Shown: piece by piece, positions 50,310-58,597 of the stretch
How positions within the stretch are numbered: the stretch's first letter is position 1
How the letters are laid out: each line of letters opens with the position of its first letter
Assembly (NCBI RefSeq): GCF_014648895.1
Contig: NZ_BMRZ01000003.1
Span: 1,054,001-1,118,000 of the forward strand
Reading direction: 5' to 3'
Source of the DNA: Streptomyces tanashiensis
Lineage (GTDB): Bacteria; Actinomycetota; Actinomycetes; Streptomycetales; Streptomycetaceae
DNA length: 64,000 nt
The notes under the pieces: model-generated
What the model saw: the letters and a program-made list of their open reading frames with translations, nothing else
Told to the model about the DNA's origin: nothing
Database searches by the model: none
Position numbers and translations under genes: made by a program

Positions 50310-52877
50310 GTGCCAGAACTCGTACTGGAATTGAACGGCAGGACCTGGACGCTCGATCCGTCCCGGTCGTACACCCTGGGCAGGGACCCTCAGGGTGACC
50401 TGGTCATCGACGACGCCAGGGTCTCGTGGCGCCACGCCACCATCAGCTGGGGCGGCCGGAGCTGGGTCATCGAGGACCACGGCTCCACGAACGGCACCTT
50501 CGTCCAGGGCCAGAGGATCCACCAGGTGGAGATCGGCCCCGGTTCGGCCGTCCACCTCGGCAACGCGACCGACGGCCCGCGGCTGAATCTCGCCGCCGGC
50601 GCCGCGGCTCCTCACCAGCAGGCGCCTCAGCAGCAGGCCCCGGCCCAGGCCCAGCAGGCCCCCGCCCATCAGGCCGCCGGCGCGGCCGCCGCGGCCCAGG
50701 CCGACTGGGCCACGCACCAGGCGCCGCCGCAGCACCAGGCGCCGCAGCAGCAGGGCTGGCAGCAGCCGCCCGCCCAGCAGCAGGTCCCGCACCAGCAGGT
50801 CCCGCACCAGCAGGGACCCGGGCAGGGACACCCCGGTGCCGCCGCGGGCGCGTCGTCGGCCTACGCCGACCGCAGCCCCACCACGTTCCACCAGCTGTCC
50901 CTCGGCCACGTCATGCGGATCGGCCGTGCCCTCGAGAACGAACTGGTCGTCTCCGACCTCCAGGTCTCGCGGCACCACGCCGAGTTCCACGCGACGCCCG
51001 ACGGCCGCTTCGAGATCCGCGATCTCGGCTCGCACAACGGCACGTACGTCAACGGTCAGCCGATCCCCAAGGGCGGCTCGGCCCTCCTCGGCCCGCAGGA
51101 CATCGTCGGCGTCGGCCACTCGACCTTCCGCATCGTCGGCGGCCAGCTGGAAGAGTTCGTCGACACCGGTTCGGTCTCCTTCTCGGCCCGCCACCTCACG
51201 GTCACGGTCGACGGCGGCAAGCAGATCCTCAAGGACGTCACCTTCGGCGTCCCGGAGAAGTCGCTGATCGGCGTCATCGGCCCGTCGGGCTCCGGCAAGT
51301 CCACCCTGCTCAAGGCGCTGACCGGCTACCGCCCGGCCAACGAGGGCGACGTCCTCTACGACAACCGCAGCCTCTACAAGCAGTTCGCCGAGCTGCGCCA
51401 GCGCATCGGTCTGGTCCCGCAGGACGACATCCTGCACAAGGAACTGACGGTCGTGAAGGCGCTGCGCTACGCGGCCAAGCTCCGCTTCCCCGGCGACACC
51501 GCCACGGCCGAGCGCGAGGCCCGCATCGACGAGGTGCTGCGCGAGCTCAAGCTCGACATCCACAAGGAGAAGAAGGTCACCTCCCTCTCCGGTGGCCAGC
51601 GCAAGCGCGTCTCCGTCGCCCTGGAGCTCCTCACCAAGCCCTCGCTGATCTTCCTGGACGAGCCGACCTCCGGCCTCGACCCGGGCATGGACCGCGATGT
51701 CATGCAGCTGCTCCGCGGCCTCGCGGACGACGGCCGCACGGTCCTCGTCGTCACCCACTCGGTGGCCGAGCTGGGCCTCTGCGACAAGCTGCTCGTCATG
51801 GCGCCCGGCGGCTCCGTGGCGTACTTCGGCCCGCCGGAGGAGGCGCTGAACTTCTTCGGCTACTCCACCTGGGCCGACGTCTTCTCCGCCTTCGAGAACT
51901 ACCGCGACTACGACTGGGCGGGCCGCTGGAAGGGCTCGCAGCACTACCAGATGTACGCCGCGGACATCGACGCCGTCGCCGCGCAGCCCGTCCAGATGCC
52001 GCAGCAGGCGATGGCCAGGCCGCCGAAGCCGCAGGGCTGGGGCTCGCAGCTGTGGACCCTGATCCGCCGTTACGTGTCGGTGATCGCCTCCGACAAGGGC
52101 TTCATGGCCCTGATGGTGATCCTGCCGGCCGTCCTCGGCGCGGTGTCCGTCGTCATCCCGGCCGACTTCGGCCTCGGGAAGCCCACGCCGCCGTCCCGCT
52201 TCAACGGCGACGCCGGCACGATCATGCTGATCCTCGCGGTCGGCATGTGCTTCTCCGGCGCGGCCAACTCCGTCCGAGAGCTGATCAAGGAACGGGTCAT
52301 CTACGAGCGGGAACGCGCCGTCGGCCTGTCCCGCTCCGCGTACCTGATGTCCAAGGTGATCGTCCTCGGCGTGATCACGGCCTTCCAGGGCGTGATCATC
52401 TGCGGCATCGGCTTCTCCACGCGCGCGCTGCCCGAAGAGGGCCTGTTCATGCCGCCGGCCGTCGAGCTGTGCATCCAGGTGATCGCACTGGGCCTGACCT
52501 CGATGATGGTCGGCCTGGTCATCTCCGCGCTGGTGAAGACCGCCGAGAAGACCATGCCGCTGCTCGTCATGTTCGCGATCATCCAGGTCGTGTTCACCGG
52601 CATCCTCTTCCAGGTGTACGGCTCGCCCGGCCTGGAGCAGTTCGCCTGGCTCATGCCGTCCCGCTGGGGCATCGCCGGCGCCGGCACCACCCTGGACCTG
52701 GCGCACCTGATGCCGCCGTGGGACCACAAGGACCCCACGAACACCGACCCGCTGTGGGAGCACACGGTCGGCCAGTGGAGCCTCGACCTCGGCATCCAGC
52801 TGTTCATGGCCGCGGTCTGCTGCGTCCTCGTGGCGCGGCTGCTGCGCCGCCACGAGCCCGAGGTCATGCGCAAGTAA
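50310..52877 (+). CDS. FHA-FHA-ABC transporter, Rv1747-like
   Basis: An 855-residue fusion. The first FHA domain (about 12-85) shows YTLGRDPQGDLVIDDARVSWRHATI and GSTNGTFV. A Gln/Ala/Pro-rich linker (about 95-185) follows, with repeated HQQVP units. The second FHA domain (about 200-275) has IGRALENELVVSDLQVSRHHAEF and GSHNGTYVNG. The ABC domain has GPSGSGKST near 325, LSGGQRKR near 426 and FLDEPTSGLDP, followed by an ABC2 membrane part of about six helices. Mycobacterial Rv1747 has this order and is controlled by Ser/Thr kinases. GTG 50310 was chosen; 50298 is possible. Confidence 0.92.
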   Translation: MPELVLELNGRTWTLDPSRSYTLGRDPQGDLVIDDARVSWRHATISWGGRSWVIEDHGSTNGTFVQGQRIHQVEIGPGSAVHLGNATDGPRLNLAAGAAAPHQQAPQQQAPAQAQQAPAHQAAGAAAAAQADWATHQAPPQHQAPQQQGWQQPPAQQQVPHQQVPHQQGPGQGHPGAAAGASSAYADRSPTTFHQLSLGHVMRIGRALENELVVSDLQVSRHHAEFHATPDGRFEIRDLGSHNGTYVNGQPIPKGGSALLGPQDIVGVGHSTFRIVGGQLEEFVDTGSVSFSARHLTVTVDGGKQILKDVTFGVPEKSLIGVIGPSGSGKSTLLKALTGYRPANEGDVLYDNRSLYKQFAELRQRIGLVPQDDILHKELTVVKALRYAAKLRFPGDTATAEREARIDEVLRELKLDIHKEKKVTSLSGGQRKRVSVALELLTKPSLIFLDEPTSGLDPGMDRDVMQLLRGLADDGRTVLVVTHSVAELGLCDKLLVMAPGGSVAYFGPPEEALNFFGYSTWADVFSAFENYRDYDWAGRWKGSQHYQMYAADIDAVAAQPVQMPQQAMARPPKPQGWGSQLWTLIRRYVSVIASDKGFMALMVILPAVLGAVSVVIPADFGLGKPTPPSRFNGDAGTIMLILAVGMCFSGAANSVRELIKERVIYERERAVGLSRSAYLMSKVIVLGVITAFQGVIICGIGFSTRALPEEGLFMPPAVELCIQVIALGLTSMMVGLVISALVKTAEKTMPLLVMFAIIQVVFTGILFQVYGSPGLEQFAWLMPSRWGIAGAGTTLDLAHLMPPWDHKDPTNTDPLWEHTVGQWSLDLGIQLFMAAVCCVLVARLLRRHEPEVMRK

Positions 52878-52888
52878 CGACCGAGGCC

Positions 52889-52937
52889 GTACGCCCGAGG
52901 GCGGCACCCCGCACGGGGGTGCCGCCCTTCGGCGTAC
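52889..52937. terminator. 22-bp hairpin after the FHA-ABC gene
   Basis: Arms 52889-52910 and 52916-52937 pair with two mismatches around GCACG. The hairpin lies between the transporter stop and the convergent transglycosylase gene end, 12 and 14 bases away. Confidence 0.86.
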
Positions 52938-52950
52938 AGCGGCCCGGTGA

Positions 52951-53727
52951 TCAGTAGGCGCTGTTGACGTTGTCGATCGAGCCGTAGCGGTCGGCCGCGT
53001 AGTTGGCGGCGGCGACGATGTTGGCGACCGGGTCGTACTGGTCGAACTTGGTGCCGGGCACGTGGTACGCCTTGAAGGTCGGGTAGATCACCTGGAGCAG
53101 GCCCTTGGACGGGACGCCGTTGATGGCGTTGATGTCCCAGTTGTTGATGGCGTACGGGTTGCCGCTGGACTCGCGCATGATGTTCTTGTGCAGGCCGTTG
53201 TACGTGCCCGGGATGTCGTGCTTGTCCATGATGTAGAGCGCCTCGCGGATCCAGCCGTCGAGGTTGTTCGCGAAGACCGGCGTGCGGGCGACGGAACGGC
53301 TCGCGGCTGCCTTCTCCGCGGCGCGCTTCTTCGCGGCGACCTTGGCCTTCGCGGCGGCCTTCGCCTTCGCCTCGGCCTTGGCCTTGGCGGCCGCCTTGGC
53401 CTTCGCGTCGGCCTTCGCCTTGGCGGCGGCCTTGGCCTTCGCGTCGGCCTTGGCCTTCGCCTCGGCCTCCTGCTTGGCCTTCAGGCCGATGGTGGACTGC
53501 TGGGCTTCGATGCCGGCCGCCAGCGCCTTCGCCTGCGGGCTGCTCGCGTCGTACGACCAGGCGACCTGCTGGGTGCCGGAGAGAGCCTGCGGCTCGGTCT
53601 CGGTGCTGCCGTTGCCGGACACGAGGGAGAGGGTGAGGGCTGCGGCGCCCAGAGCGGCGACGCCGGCGATCGTGGCCTTGTGGGTCTTCTTCAGACCACG
53701 ACTGTGGCCAGGGGTGTTCGCAGACAT
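52951..53727 (-). CDS. Secreted transglycosylase-like protein with Lys/Ala repeat
   Basis: A 258-residue protein. A signal-anchor (about 18-42) precedes a long coiled or extended region (about 80-145) built of repeated KAKAxA units. The C-terminal SLT-like domain has the catalytic Glu in HKNIMRESSGNPYAINNWD, followed by SKGLLQVIYPTF and YDPVANIVAAANYAADRYG. It should cleave peptidoglycan glycans outside the membrane. The basic Lys/Ala stretch may bind wall polymers. Starts with ATG 53727; alone on its strand. Confidence 0.88.
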   Translation of the reverse strand: MSANTPGHSRGLKKTHKATIAGVAALGAAALTLSLVSGNGSTETEPQALSGTQQVAWSYDASSPQAKALAAGIEAQQSTIGLKAKQEAEAKAKADAKAKAAAKAKADAKAKAAAKAKAEAKAKAAAKAKVAAKKRAAEKAAASRSVARTPVFANNLDGWIREALYIMDKHDIPGTYNGLHKNIMRESSGNPYAINNWDINAINGVPSKGLLQVIYPTFKAYHVPGTKFDQYDPVANIVAAANYAADRYGSIDNVNSAY

Positions 53728-54000
53728 GCAGGACTACCTCTTCGAATCGCTGGGGGTCGCTCGGCCGGGGCGGCGCTGCGCCTGCTCGGCGGCGACGGGG
53801 GCAATTCTTAGCGGCAGCAAAATCCCGTGGCAAAGGTGTGACGTACGATCCCGGGTAGTGGATCAGGGGCCTGTGCACGGGCCACACAAAGCCCCCTGTG
53901 GCCTATTTCCTCCGCCCAAATCGGGCATCTGGTATCCACTAGGGGGCTTCGTAAGTGACGTGCGTCCTATGCGCGGCCTCACATCGGGCCCGTAACGAAC

Positions 54001-55161
54001 TCACCAGGCGTTGCGTGAGCAATGCGCACGGTGAGGCTCCTCCTCCGGAAGGAGGAGATGGACGTCGCCGAACTCGTGCCAGAGGTAGCGCTCCCTCACC
54101 GCGGCGGCGTACGCGCTCCGCAGCGCCGGCCGCCCCGCGACCGCCTCCAGCATCAGCAGGTGGGAGGCCTCCGGCTCGTGCAGCCCGGTGAGCAGCCCGT
54201 CCACCACCCGTACCCCCCGCGCGGGCGTCACCACCAGACCGGTCCAGCCGGCGCGGGCACGCACCGGCCCCTCGACCCCTTCCGCCGAGGCCGCCGCGCC
54301 GGCCTCCGTCCGCCGGGACGGCCCGGCCGCCGCCGATTCCAGCGCCCGGACCACCGTCGTACCCACCGCGATGATCCGGCCGCCCTCGGCGCGGGCCGCG
54401 TTCACCAGGGCGGCCGTCGCCGCCGGGACCTCGAAGCGCTCCGGGTACGGCGGCTCGTGCGCCTCCGCCGACGCCACCCCCGTATGAAGGGAGAGCGGAG
54501 CGATCCGCACGCCCCGGTCCACCAGCTCCGCCACCAGCCGGGCCGTGAAGGGCCGCCCCGCGCTCGGCATCTCCGCCGAACCCGCCCCGTCGGGGGAGGG
54601 GCGCGCGAAGACCGTCCGGTACGCCGACAGGGGCTGGTCCCGCTCCGTGTACCCGTACCGGATGGCCCGCCCGTACCGCCCGAGGAGCCCCGGCACGTCC
54701 GCGTCCACCCGCGCCCACCACAGCCGCCCGCTCCCGGGCACCAGCGGCACCACGAGCACCAGCCGCGCCCCTCCCGGCAGCCGGACCACCGCCCCCGCCG
54801 GACCGCCCCCACGCGGGCGCGTAGTGCCCGACCCGTCCGGCGCCCGCAGCTCCACGGCCCACCGCCCGTCGTCCCCGCGGGTCGAGAAGTGCACCACCAC
54901 CGGCTCACCGCCGGGCTCCGCCCCCAGCCGCCCGTCCACGGCCGCCGCCAGCGTCGTCGACGTGTTGACGACGAGCACGTCCCCGGCCCGCAGCAGCGCG
55001 GGCAGCTCCCGGAAGGCGTGGTGCGACACCGCCTCGCCCCGCGACACGAGCAGCCGCACGTCGTCCCGGCCCCGCCCGGGCCCCCGCTGCTCGGCCGGCA
55101 CCCGCGCCGACAGCTCGGCCGGGACCCTCAGCTCCTCCAGCCCGTCGGACAGCACGCTCAC
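54001..55161 (-). CDS. queA: S-adenosylmethionine:tRNA ribosyltransferase-isomerase homologue
   Basis: A 386-residue QueA-family protein, which in queuosine synthesis transfers the ribosyl part of SAM to preQ1 in tRNA. Family parts are RLLVSRG, GDVLVVNTSTTLAAAVDG, IRYGYTERDQPLSAYRTVFARP, AGRPFTARLVAELVDRGVRIAPLSLHTG (in parts), and a late LMLEAVAG with YLWHEFGDVHLLL. A variable 25-residue insert (about 270-295) is present. The GTG start overlaps the SDR stop (GTGA). No other queuosine gene is in the window. Confidence 0.88.
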   Translation of the reverse strand: MSVLSDGLEELRVPAELSARVPAEQRGPGRGRDDVRLLVSRGEAVSHHAFRELPALLRAGDVLVVNTSTTLAAAVDGRLGAEPGGEPVVVHFSTRGDDGRWAVELRAPDGSGTTRPRGGGPAGAVVRLPGGARLVLVVPLVPGSGRLWWARVDADVPGLLGRYGRAIRYGYTERDQPLSAYRTVFARPSPDGAGSAEMPSAGRPFTARLVAELVDRGVRIAPLSLHTGVASAEAHEPPYPERFEVPAATAALVNAARAEGGRIIAVGTTVVRALESAAAGPSRRTEAGAAASAEGVEGPVRARAGWTGLVVTPARGVRVVDGLLTGLHEPEASHLLMLEAVAGRPALRSAYAAAVRERYLWHEFGDVHLLLPEEEPHRAHCSRNAW

Positions 55162-55868
55162 CGGACCGCCTCCGCCAGTTCCGGCGCCGTGTACCGCCCG
55201 CTCGCAGGCCGCTCGTCGAGCAGCCGCAGGAAGGCGGGGACGACCTCGGCCGGAGCGGGCGTCCCCGACAGGTCCTCGCCGGGCTCCGCGGCGGCCAGCA
55301 TGTCCGTCCGCATACTGCCCGGGTCCACCCACCAGACCCGCAGCCCCGGCTCCTCCACCGCCAGGACCCCCGACATCAGGTCGAGCGCGGCCTTCGTCGC
55401 CCCGTACCCGCCCCAGGTCCGGTACGCCGTCACGGCCGCGTCCGAACTCAGACCGATCACCGCACCGGCGGGCGCCGCGCGCAGCAGCGGCAGCGCCTCC
55501 TGCAGCAGCCCCAGCGGCGCCACCACGTTGACCTCCAGAGCGGCCCGGAAACCGTCCAGCGGCTGATCGCCGAGCGGCACCAGCGGCTCCACGCCCAGGA
55601 TCGCCGCGTTGTTCACCAGCAGATCGAGCCCGCCGAGCTCCCGCGCCGCCGCCACGAGCTCCCGCCGGTGCGCCGCGTCCGTCACGTCCCCGGCCCGCGC
55701 CACCACCCGTGCGCCCCGCGCACGTGCCGCCTCCGCGCTCTCCTCCAACCCGTCCGCCGTACGGGCGTCGAGCACCAGGTCCCAGCCCCGCCCGGCCAGC
55801 GCCGAGGCCAGCGCCCGCCCCAGACCCCTCGACGCCCCCGTGACGATCGCGACAGCCATGACGTCCAT
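55158..55868 (-). CDS. Short-chain dehydrogenase/reductase coupled to queA
   Basis: A 236-residue SDR with TGASRGLG (about residues 10-17), LVNNAAILG, catalytic Ser in GLSSDAAV and Tyr-x-x-x-Lys in GGYGATKAALD. It is short at the C-terminus. GGGAG is five bases before the ATG at 55868; a second ATG three codons in is possible. The stop overlaps the queA GTG, so the two proteins are co-translated. Substrate unknown. Confidence 0.9.
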   Translation of the reverse strand: MDVMAVAIVTGASRGLGRALASALAGRGWDLVLDARTADGLEESAEAARARGARVVARAGDVTDAAHRRELVAAARELGGLDLLVNNAAILGVEPLVPLGDQPLDGFRAALEVNVVAPLGLLQEALPLLRAAPAGAVIGLSSDAAVTAYRTWGGYGATKAALDLMSGVLAVEEPGLRVWWVDPGSMRTDMLAAAEPGEDLSGTPAPAEVVPAFLRLLDERPASGRYTAPELAEAVR

Positions 55869-56032
55869 CCCCTCTCCCTCTCGGATGGCTCAAGCCTCCG
55901 GCCGCGGCCCCGCCCACCGCCTCGTCCCCGGGCCCGGACCGCCCAGGGCACTTCGACCTAGGTCCCGGGACCCGCCCCGCCCTCGTCCCCAGGCGGATAC
56001 GGACCGTCACACCCCGCCGGTACCGTGAACAC

Positions 56033-57178
56033 ATGAGCCATCGACCGAGCTCCGGCCTCGCCGCCGTGAGCACCGCCCTGCTGGCGATGAGCCGCCACCT
56101 GGAGGTCCGCGACGTCCTCAAGACGATCGTGGCCTCCGCGCGTGAGCTGCTCGACGCCGAGTACGCGGCCCTGGGCGTCCCCGACGACCACGGCGGCTTC
56201 GCCCAGTTCGTGGTCGACGGCGTCAGCGACGAGCAGTGGAAGGCGATCGGCCCCCTGCCCCGGCAGCACGGCATCCTCGCCTCGATGCTCCACAAGGCCG
56301 AGCCCGAGCGGCTCGCCGACGTCCGCCAGGACCCCCGCTTCGAGGGCTGGCCGGACGCCCACCCCGAGATGTCCGACTTCCTCGGCCTGCCCGTCCGGGA
56401 CGGCGACGAGATCCTCGGAGCCCTCTTCCTCGCCAACAAGCGCTGCCCCAGGCCCGACGGAGGCTGCGGCTTCACCGCCGAGGACGAGGCACTCCTCGCG
56501 ATCCTCGCCCAGCACGCGGCGATCGCCCTCACCAACGCGCGCCTGTACGAGCGCAGCCGTGAGCTCACCATCGCCGAGGAACGCTCCCGCCTCGCCCACG
56601 AGCTCCACGACGCCGTCAGCCAGAAGCTCTTCTCGCTGCGGCTGACCGCGCAGGCCGCCGCCGCCCTCGTCGACCGCGACCCGGCCCGGGCCAAGGGCGA
56701 GCTCCAGCAGGTCGCCGCGCTCGCCGCCGAGGCCGCCGACGAGCTGCGCGCCGCCGTCGTCGAGCTCCGGCCCGCCGCCCTCGACGAGGACGGCCTCGTC
56801 CACACGCTCCGCACCCAGATCCAGGTCCTCGACCGCGCCCACTCCGCCCGGGTCACCTTCGAGAGCCCGGGGACCCGGGCCCTGCCGGCCGCCCAGGAGG
56901 AGGCCGTCCTCCGGGTCGCGCAGGAGGCCCTGCACAACGCCCTGCGGCACGCGGACGCCGAGCTGGTCGAGGTCTCCCTCACCCGCAGCGGCCAGGGCGC
57001 GCGGCTCACCGTCACCGACGACGGCAAGGGATTCGACCCGCGGACGGTCCGCAGCGCCGGACGCCACCTCGGCCTGGTCTCCATGCGGGACCGGGCGGGC
57101 GGCGTCGGCGGCCGGCTCACCGTGACCTCGGTCCCGGGCGAGGGCACCACGATCCAGATGGAGGTTCCCGGTGGCTGA
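56033..57178 (+). CDS. GAF-domain sensor histidine kinase
   Basis: A 381-residue cytosolic kinase. The GAF domain (about 25-170) includes LLDAEYAALGVPDDHGGFAQFV and GLPVRDGDEILGALFLANK. The HisKA_3 dimerisation helix has ERSRLAHELHDAVSQ, with His192 as the phosphorylation site. The HATPase domain has VAQEALHNALRHADA (N box), VTDDGKGFDP (G1) and GLVSMRDRAGGVGGRL (G2). It has no membrane segment, so the signal is internal, perhaps redox or a small ligand in GAF. It overlaps its response regulator gene by eight bases. Confidence 0.94.
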   Translation: MSHRPSSGLAAVSTALLAMSRHLEVRDVLKTIVASARELLDAEYAALGVPDDHGGFAQFVVDGVSDEQWKAIGPLPRQHGILASMLHKAEPERLADVRQDPRFEGWPDAHPEMSDFLGLPVRDGDEILGALFLANKRCPRPDGGCGFTAEDEALLAILAQHAAIALTNARLYERSRELTIAEERSRLAHELHDAVSQKLFSLRLTAQAAAALVDRDPARAKGELQQVAALAAEAADELRAAVVELRPAALDEDGLVHTLRTQIQVLDRAHSARVTFESPGTRALPAAQEEAVLRVAQEALHNALRHADAELVEVSLTRSGQGARLTVTDDGKGFDPRTVRSAGRHLGLVSMRDRAGGVGGRLTVTSVPGEGTTIQMEVPGG

Positions 57179-57815
57179 CAAGCCGATCCGTGTCCTGCTG
57201 GTCGACGACCACCAGGTCGTCCGCCGAGGCCTGCGCACCTTCCTGGAAGTGCAGGACGACATAGAGGTCGTGGGGGAGGCCTCCGACGGTGCCGAGGGCG
57301 TCGCCCGGGCCGAGGAGCTCCGCCCCGACGTGGTCCTCATGGACGTGAAGATGCCGGGCACGGACGGCATCGAGGCGCTCAAGCGGCTCCGCGAGCTCGC
57401 CAACCCCGCGAGGGTCCTCATCGTCACCAGCTTCACCGAGCAGCGGACGGTCGTCCCCGCGCTCCGCGCCGGCGCCTCCGGATACGTCTACAAGGACATC
57501 GACCCCGACGCCCTGGCCGGCGCGATCCGCTCCGTCCACGCGGGGCACGTCCTGCTCCAGCCCGAGGTCGCGGGCGCGCTCCTCGCCCAGGAGGACTCCC
57601 ACGGGGGCACGGGGCGGGGCTCGACGCTCACGGAGCGGGAGCGCGAGGTCCTCGGCCTGATCGCGGACGGCCGGTCCAACCGGGAGATCGCCCGCGCGCT
57701 CGTCCTCTCCGAGAAGACGGTCAAGACCCACGTCTCGAACATCCTGATGAAGCTCGACCTCGCGGACCGCACCCAGGCGGCGCTCTGGGCGGTACGGCAC
57801 GGCCTCACCAACTGA
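57171..57815 (+). CDS. LuxR/NarL-type response regulator
   Basis: A 214-residue partner of the preceding kinase. The receiver domain has the acidic pair in LLVDDHQVVRRG, phosphorylatable Asp58 in VVLMDVKMPG, the conserved Ser/Thr in IVTSF and Lys in YVYKDID. The C-terminal helix-turn-helix (about 148-205) has LTEREREVLGLIADGRSNREIA and LSEKTVKTHVSNILMKL. It starts with GTG inside the kinase gene. chpE begins 155 bases downstream on the same strand. Confidence 0.95.
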   Translation: MADKPIRVLLVDDHQVVRRGLRTFLEVQDDIEVVGEASDGAEGVARAEELRPDVVLMDVKMPGTDGIEALKRLRELANPARVLIVTSFTEQRTVVPALRAGASGYVYKDIDPDALAGAIRSVHAGHVLLQPEVAGALLAQEDSHGGTGRGSTLTEREREVLGLIADGRSNREIARALVLSEKTVKTHVSNILMKLDLADRTQAALWAVRHGLTN

Positions 57816-57969
57816 CGCGCCCCCCTCGCGCGCCGGGCGCACGACCGTTCAGTCCTTCATACCGTCGTGTGTATGTCCCCCGTTCGGCGCAACCCGACGG
57901 GGGGTGCGGCGTTCTCCATGGCGTGCTGCGGCGGACCTGCCGCAGCGATTGACCAGGAGGATGTACCAA

Positions 57970-58209
57970 GTGAAGAACCTCAAGAAGGCCGCTGCCCTCA
58001 CCATGGTCGCCGGTGGCATCGTCGCCGCCGGTGCGGGTGTCGCCTCCGCGAACGCGGACGCCGACGGGCAGGCCCTCCACTCGCCGGGCGTCGCGTCCGG
58101 CAACCTGGTGCAGGTCCCGGTCCACGTCCCCGTGAACGTCTCCGGCAACACGGTCAACGTGATCGGCCTGCTCAACCCGGCCTTCGGCAACGGCGCCTAC
58201 AACGGCTGA
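57970..58209 (+). CDS. chpE: Short chaplin without cysteines, ChpE type
   Basis: A 79-residue secreted protein. A signal peptide (about 1-27, ending GVASA) precedes a single chaplin domain: SPGVASGNLVQVPVHVPVNV, then SGNTVNVIGLLNPAFGN. The two cysteines of other short chaplins are replaced (Ser in VNVSGNT, Gly at the end), which is characteristic of ChpE. Chaplins assemble as amyloid fibres that coat aerial hyphae. The GTG at 57970 has AGGAGG nine bases upstream; an ATG at 57961 lies too close to that site. A GC-rich hairpin follows. Confidence 0.9.
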   Translation: MKNLKKAAALTMVAGGIVAAGAGVASANADADGQALHSPGVASGNLVQVPVHVPVNVSGNTVNVIGLLNPAFGNGAYNG

Positions 58210-58220
58210 CCCCCCCCACG

Positions 58221-58259
58221 AACCCCCGGCCCCGGACGATCCCCCCGGGCCCGGGGGTT
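58221..58259 (+). terminator. Terminator after chpE
   Basis: AACCCCCGG (58221-58229) and CCGGGGGTT (58251-58259) pair, with further pairing inside (CCCCGG with CCGGG). A TTT follows. It lies 12 bases after the chpE stop. Confidence 0.8.
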
Positions 58260-58274
58260 TGCCGTGGCCGGGCC

Positions 58275-58597
58275 TCAGAACCCCCGGTCCCGTTCCCTCT
58301 CCTCGACGTACGCGTTGTACGCGGCGACCTGCGCCCGCCTGGCCACCCGTTCCACCGGCCGCAGCGCCTCCCCCCGCGCCGCCAGCCCCTTTCCTGACGC
58401 GGCTCTCGCGCCGCTCGGCGCCGGGGCGCCTCGCGGGCTTCGGGCCGCTGCGTCGGACTCCGTCCGCCGGGCCGGAGGGCGCGGGTCTCAGAACCCCCGG
58501 TCCCGTTCCCTCTCCTCGACGTACGCGTTGTACGCGGCGACCTGCGCCCGCCTGGCCACCCGTTCCACCGGCCGCAGCGCCTCCCCCCGCGCCGCCA
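58275..58597 (-). repeat. Exact 110-base direct repeat of a gene 3' end around a 103-base GC-rich insert
   Basis: Bases 58275-58384 and 58488-58597 are identical by eye. The second copy is the last 110 bases, stop included, of the unknown minus-strand gene; the first is a detached copy downstream of that stop. The 103 bases between (58385-58487) are rich in small inverted repeats such as GCGCCG-CT-CGGCGC and GGCGCC-GG-GGCGCC. The 58210-58487 gap otherwise holds only the chpE terminator. Confidence 0.85.

Noticed and set aside
50598-50880. Repeat array in the FHA-ABC gene
   Set aside because: The CAGCAG-rich repeats are in frame and encode the Gln/Pro linker, so they are coding low complexity, not a separate element or CRISPR.
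53330-53480. Possible CRISPR-like direct repeats
   Set aside because: The repeated GGCCTTCGC-type units encode the Lys/Ala repeat of the transglycosylase-like protein; there are no unique spacers.
53728-54000. Cyclic di-AMP (ydaO) riboswitch upstream of the transglycosylase-like gene
   Set aside because: Such riboswitches precede several Streptomyces wall-hydrolase genes, but I could not match the conserved blocks in this 273-base leader.
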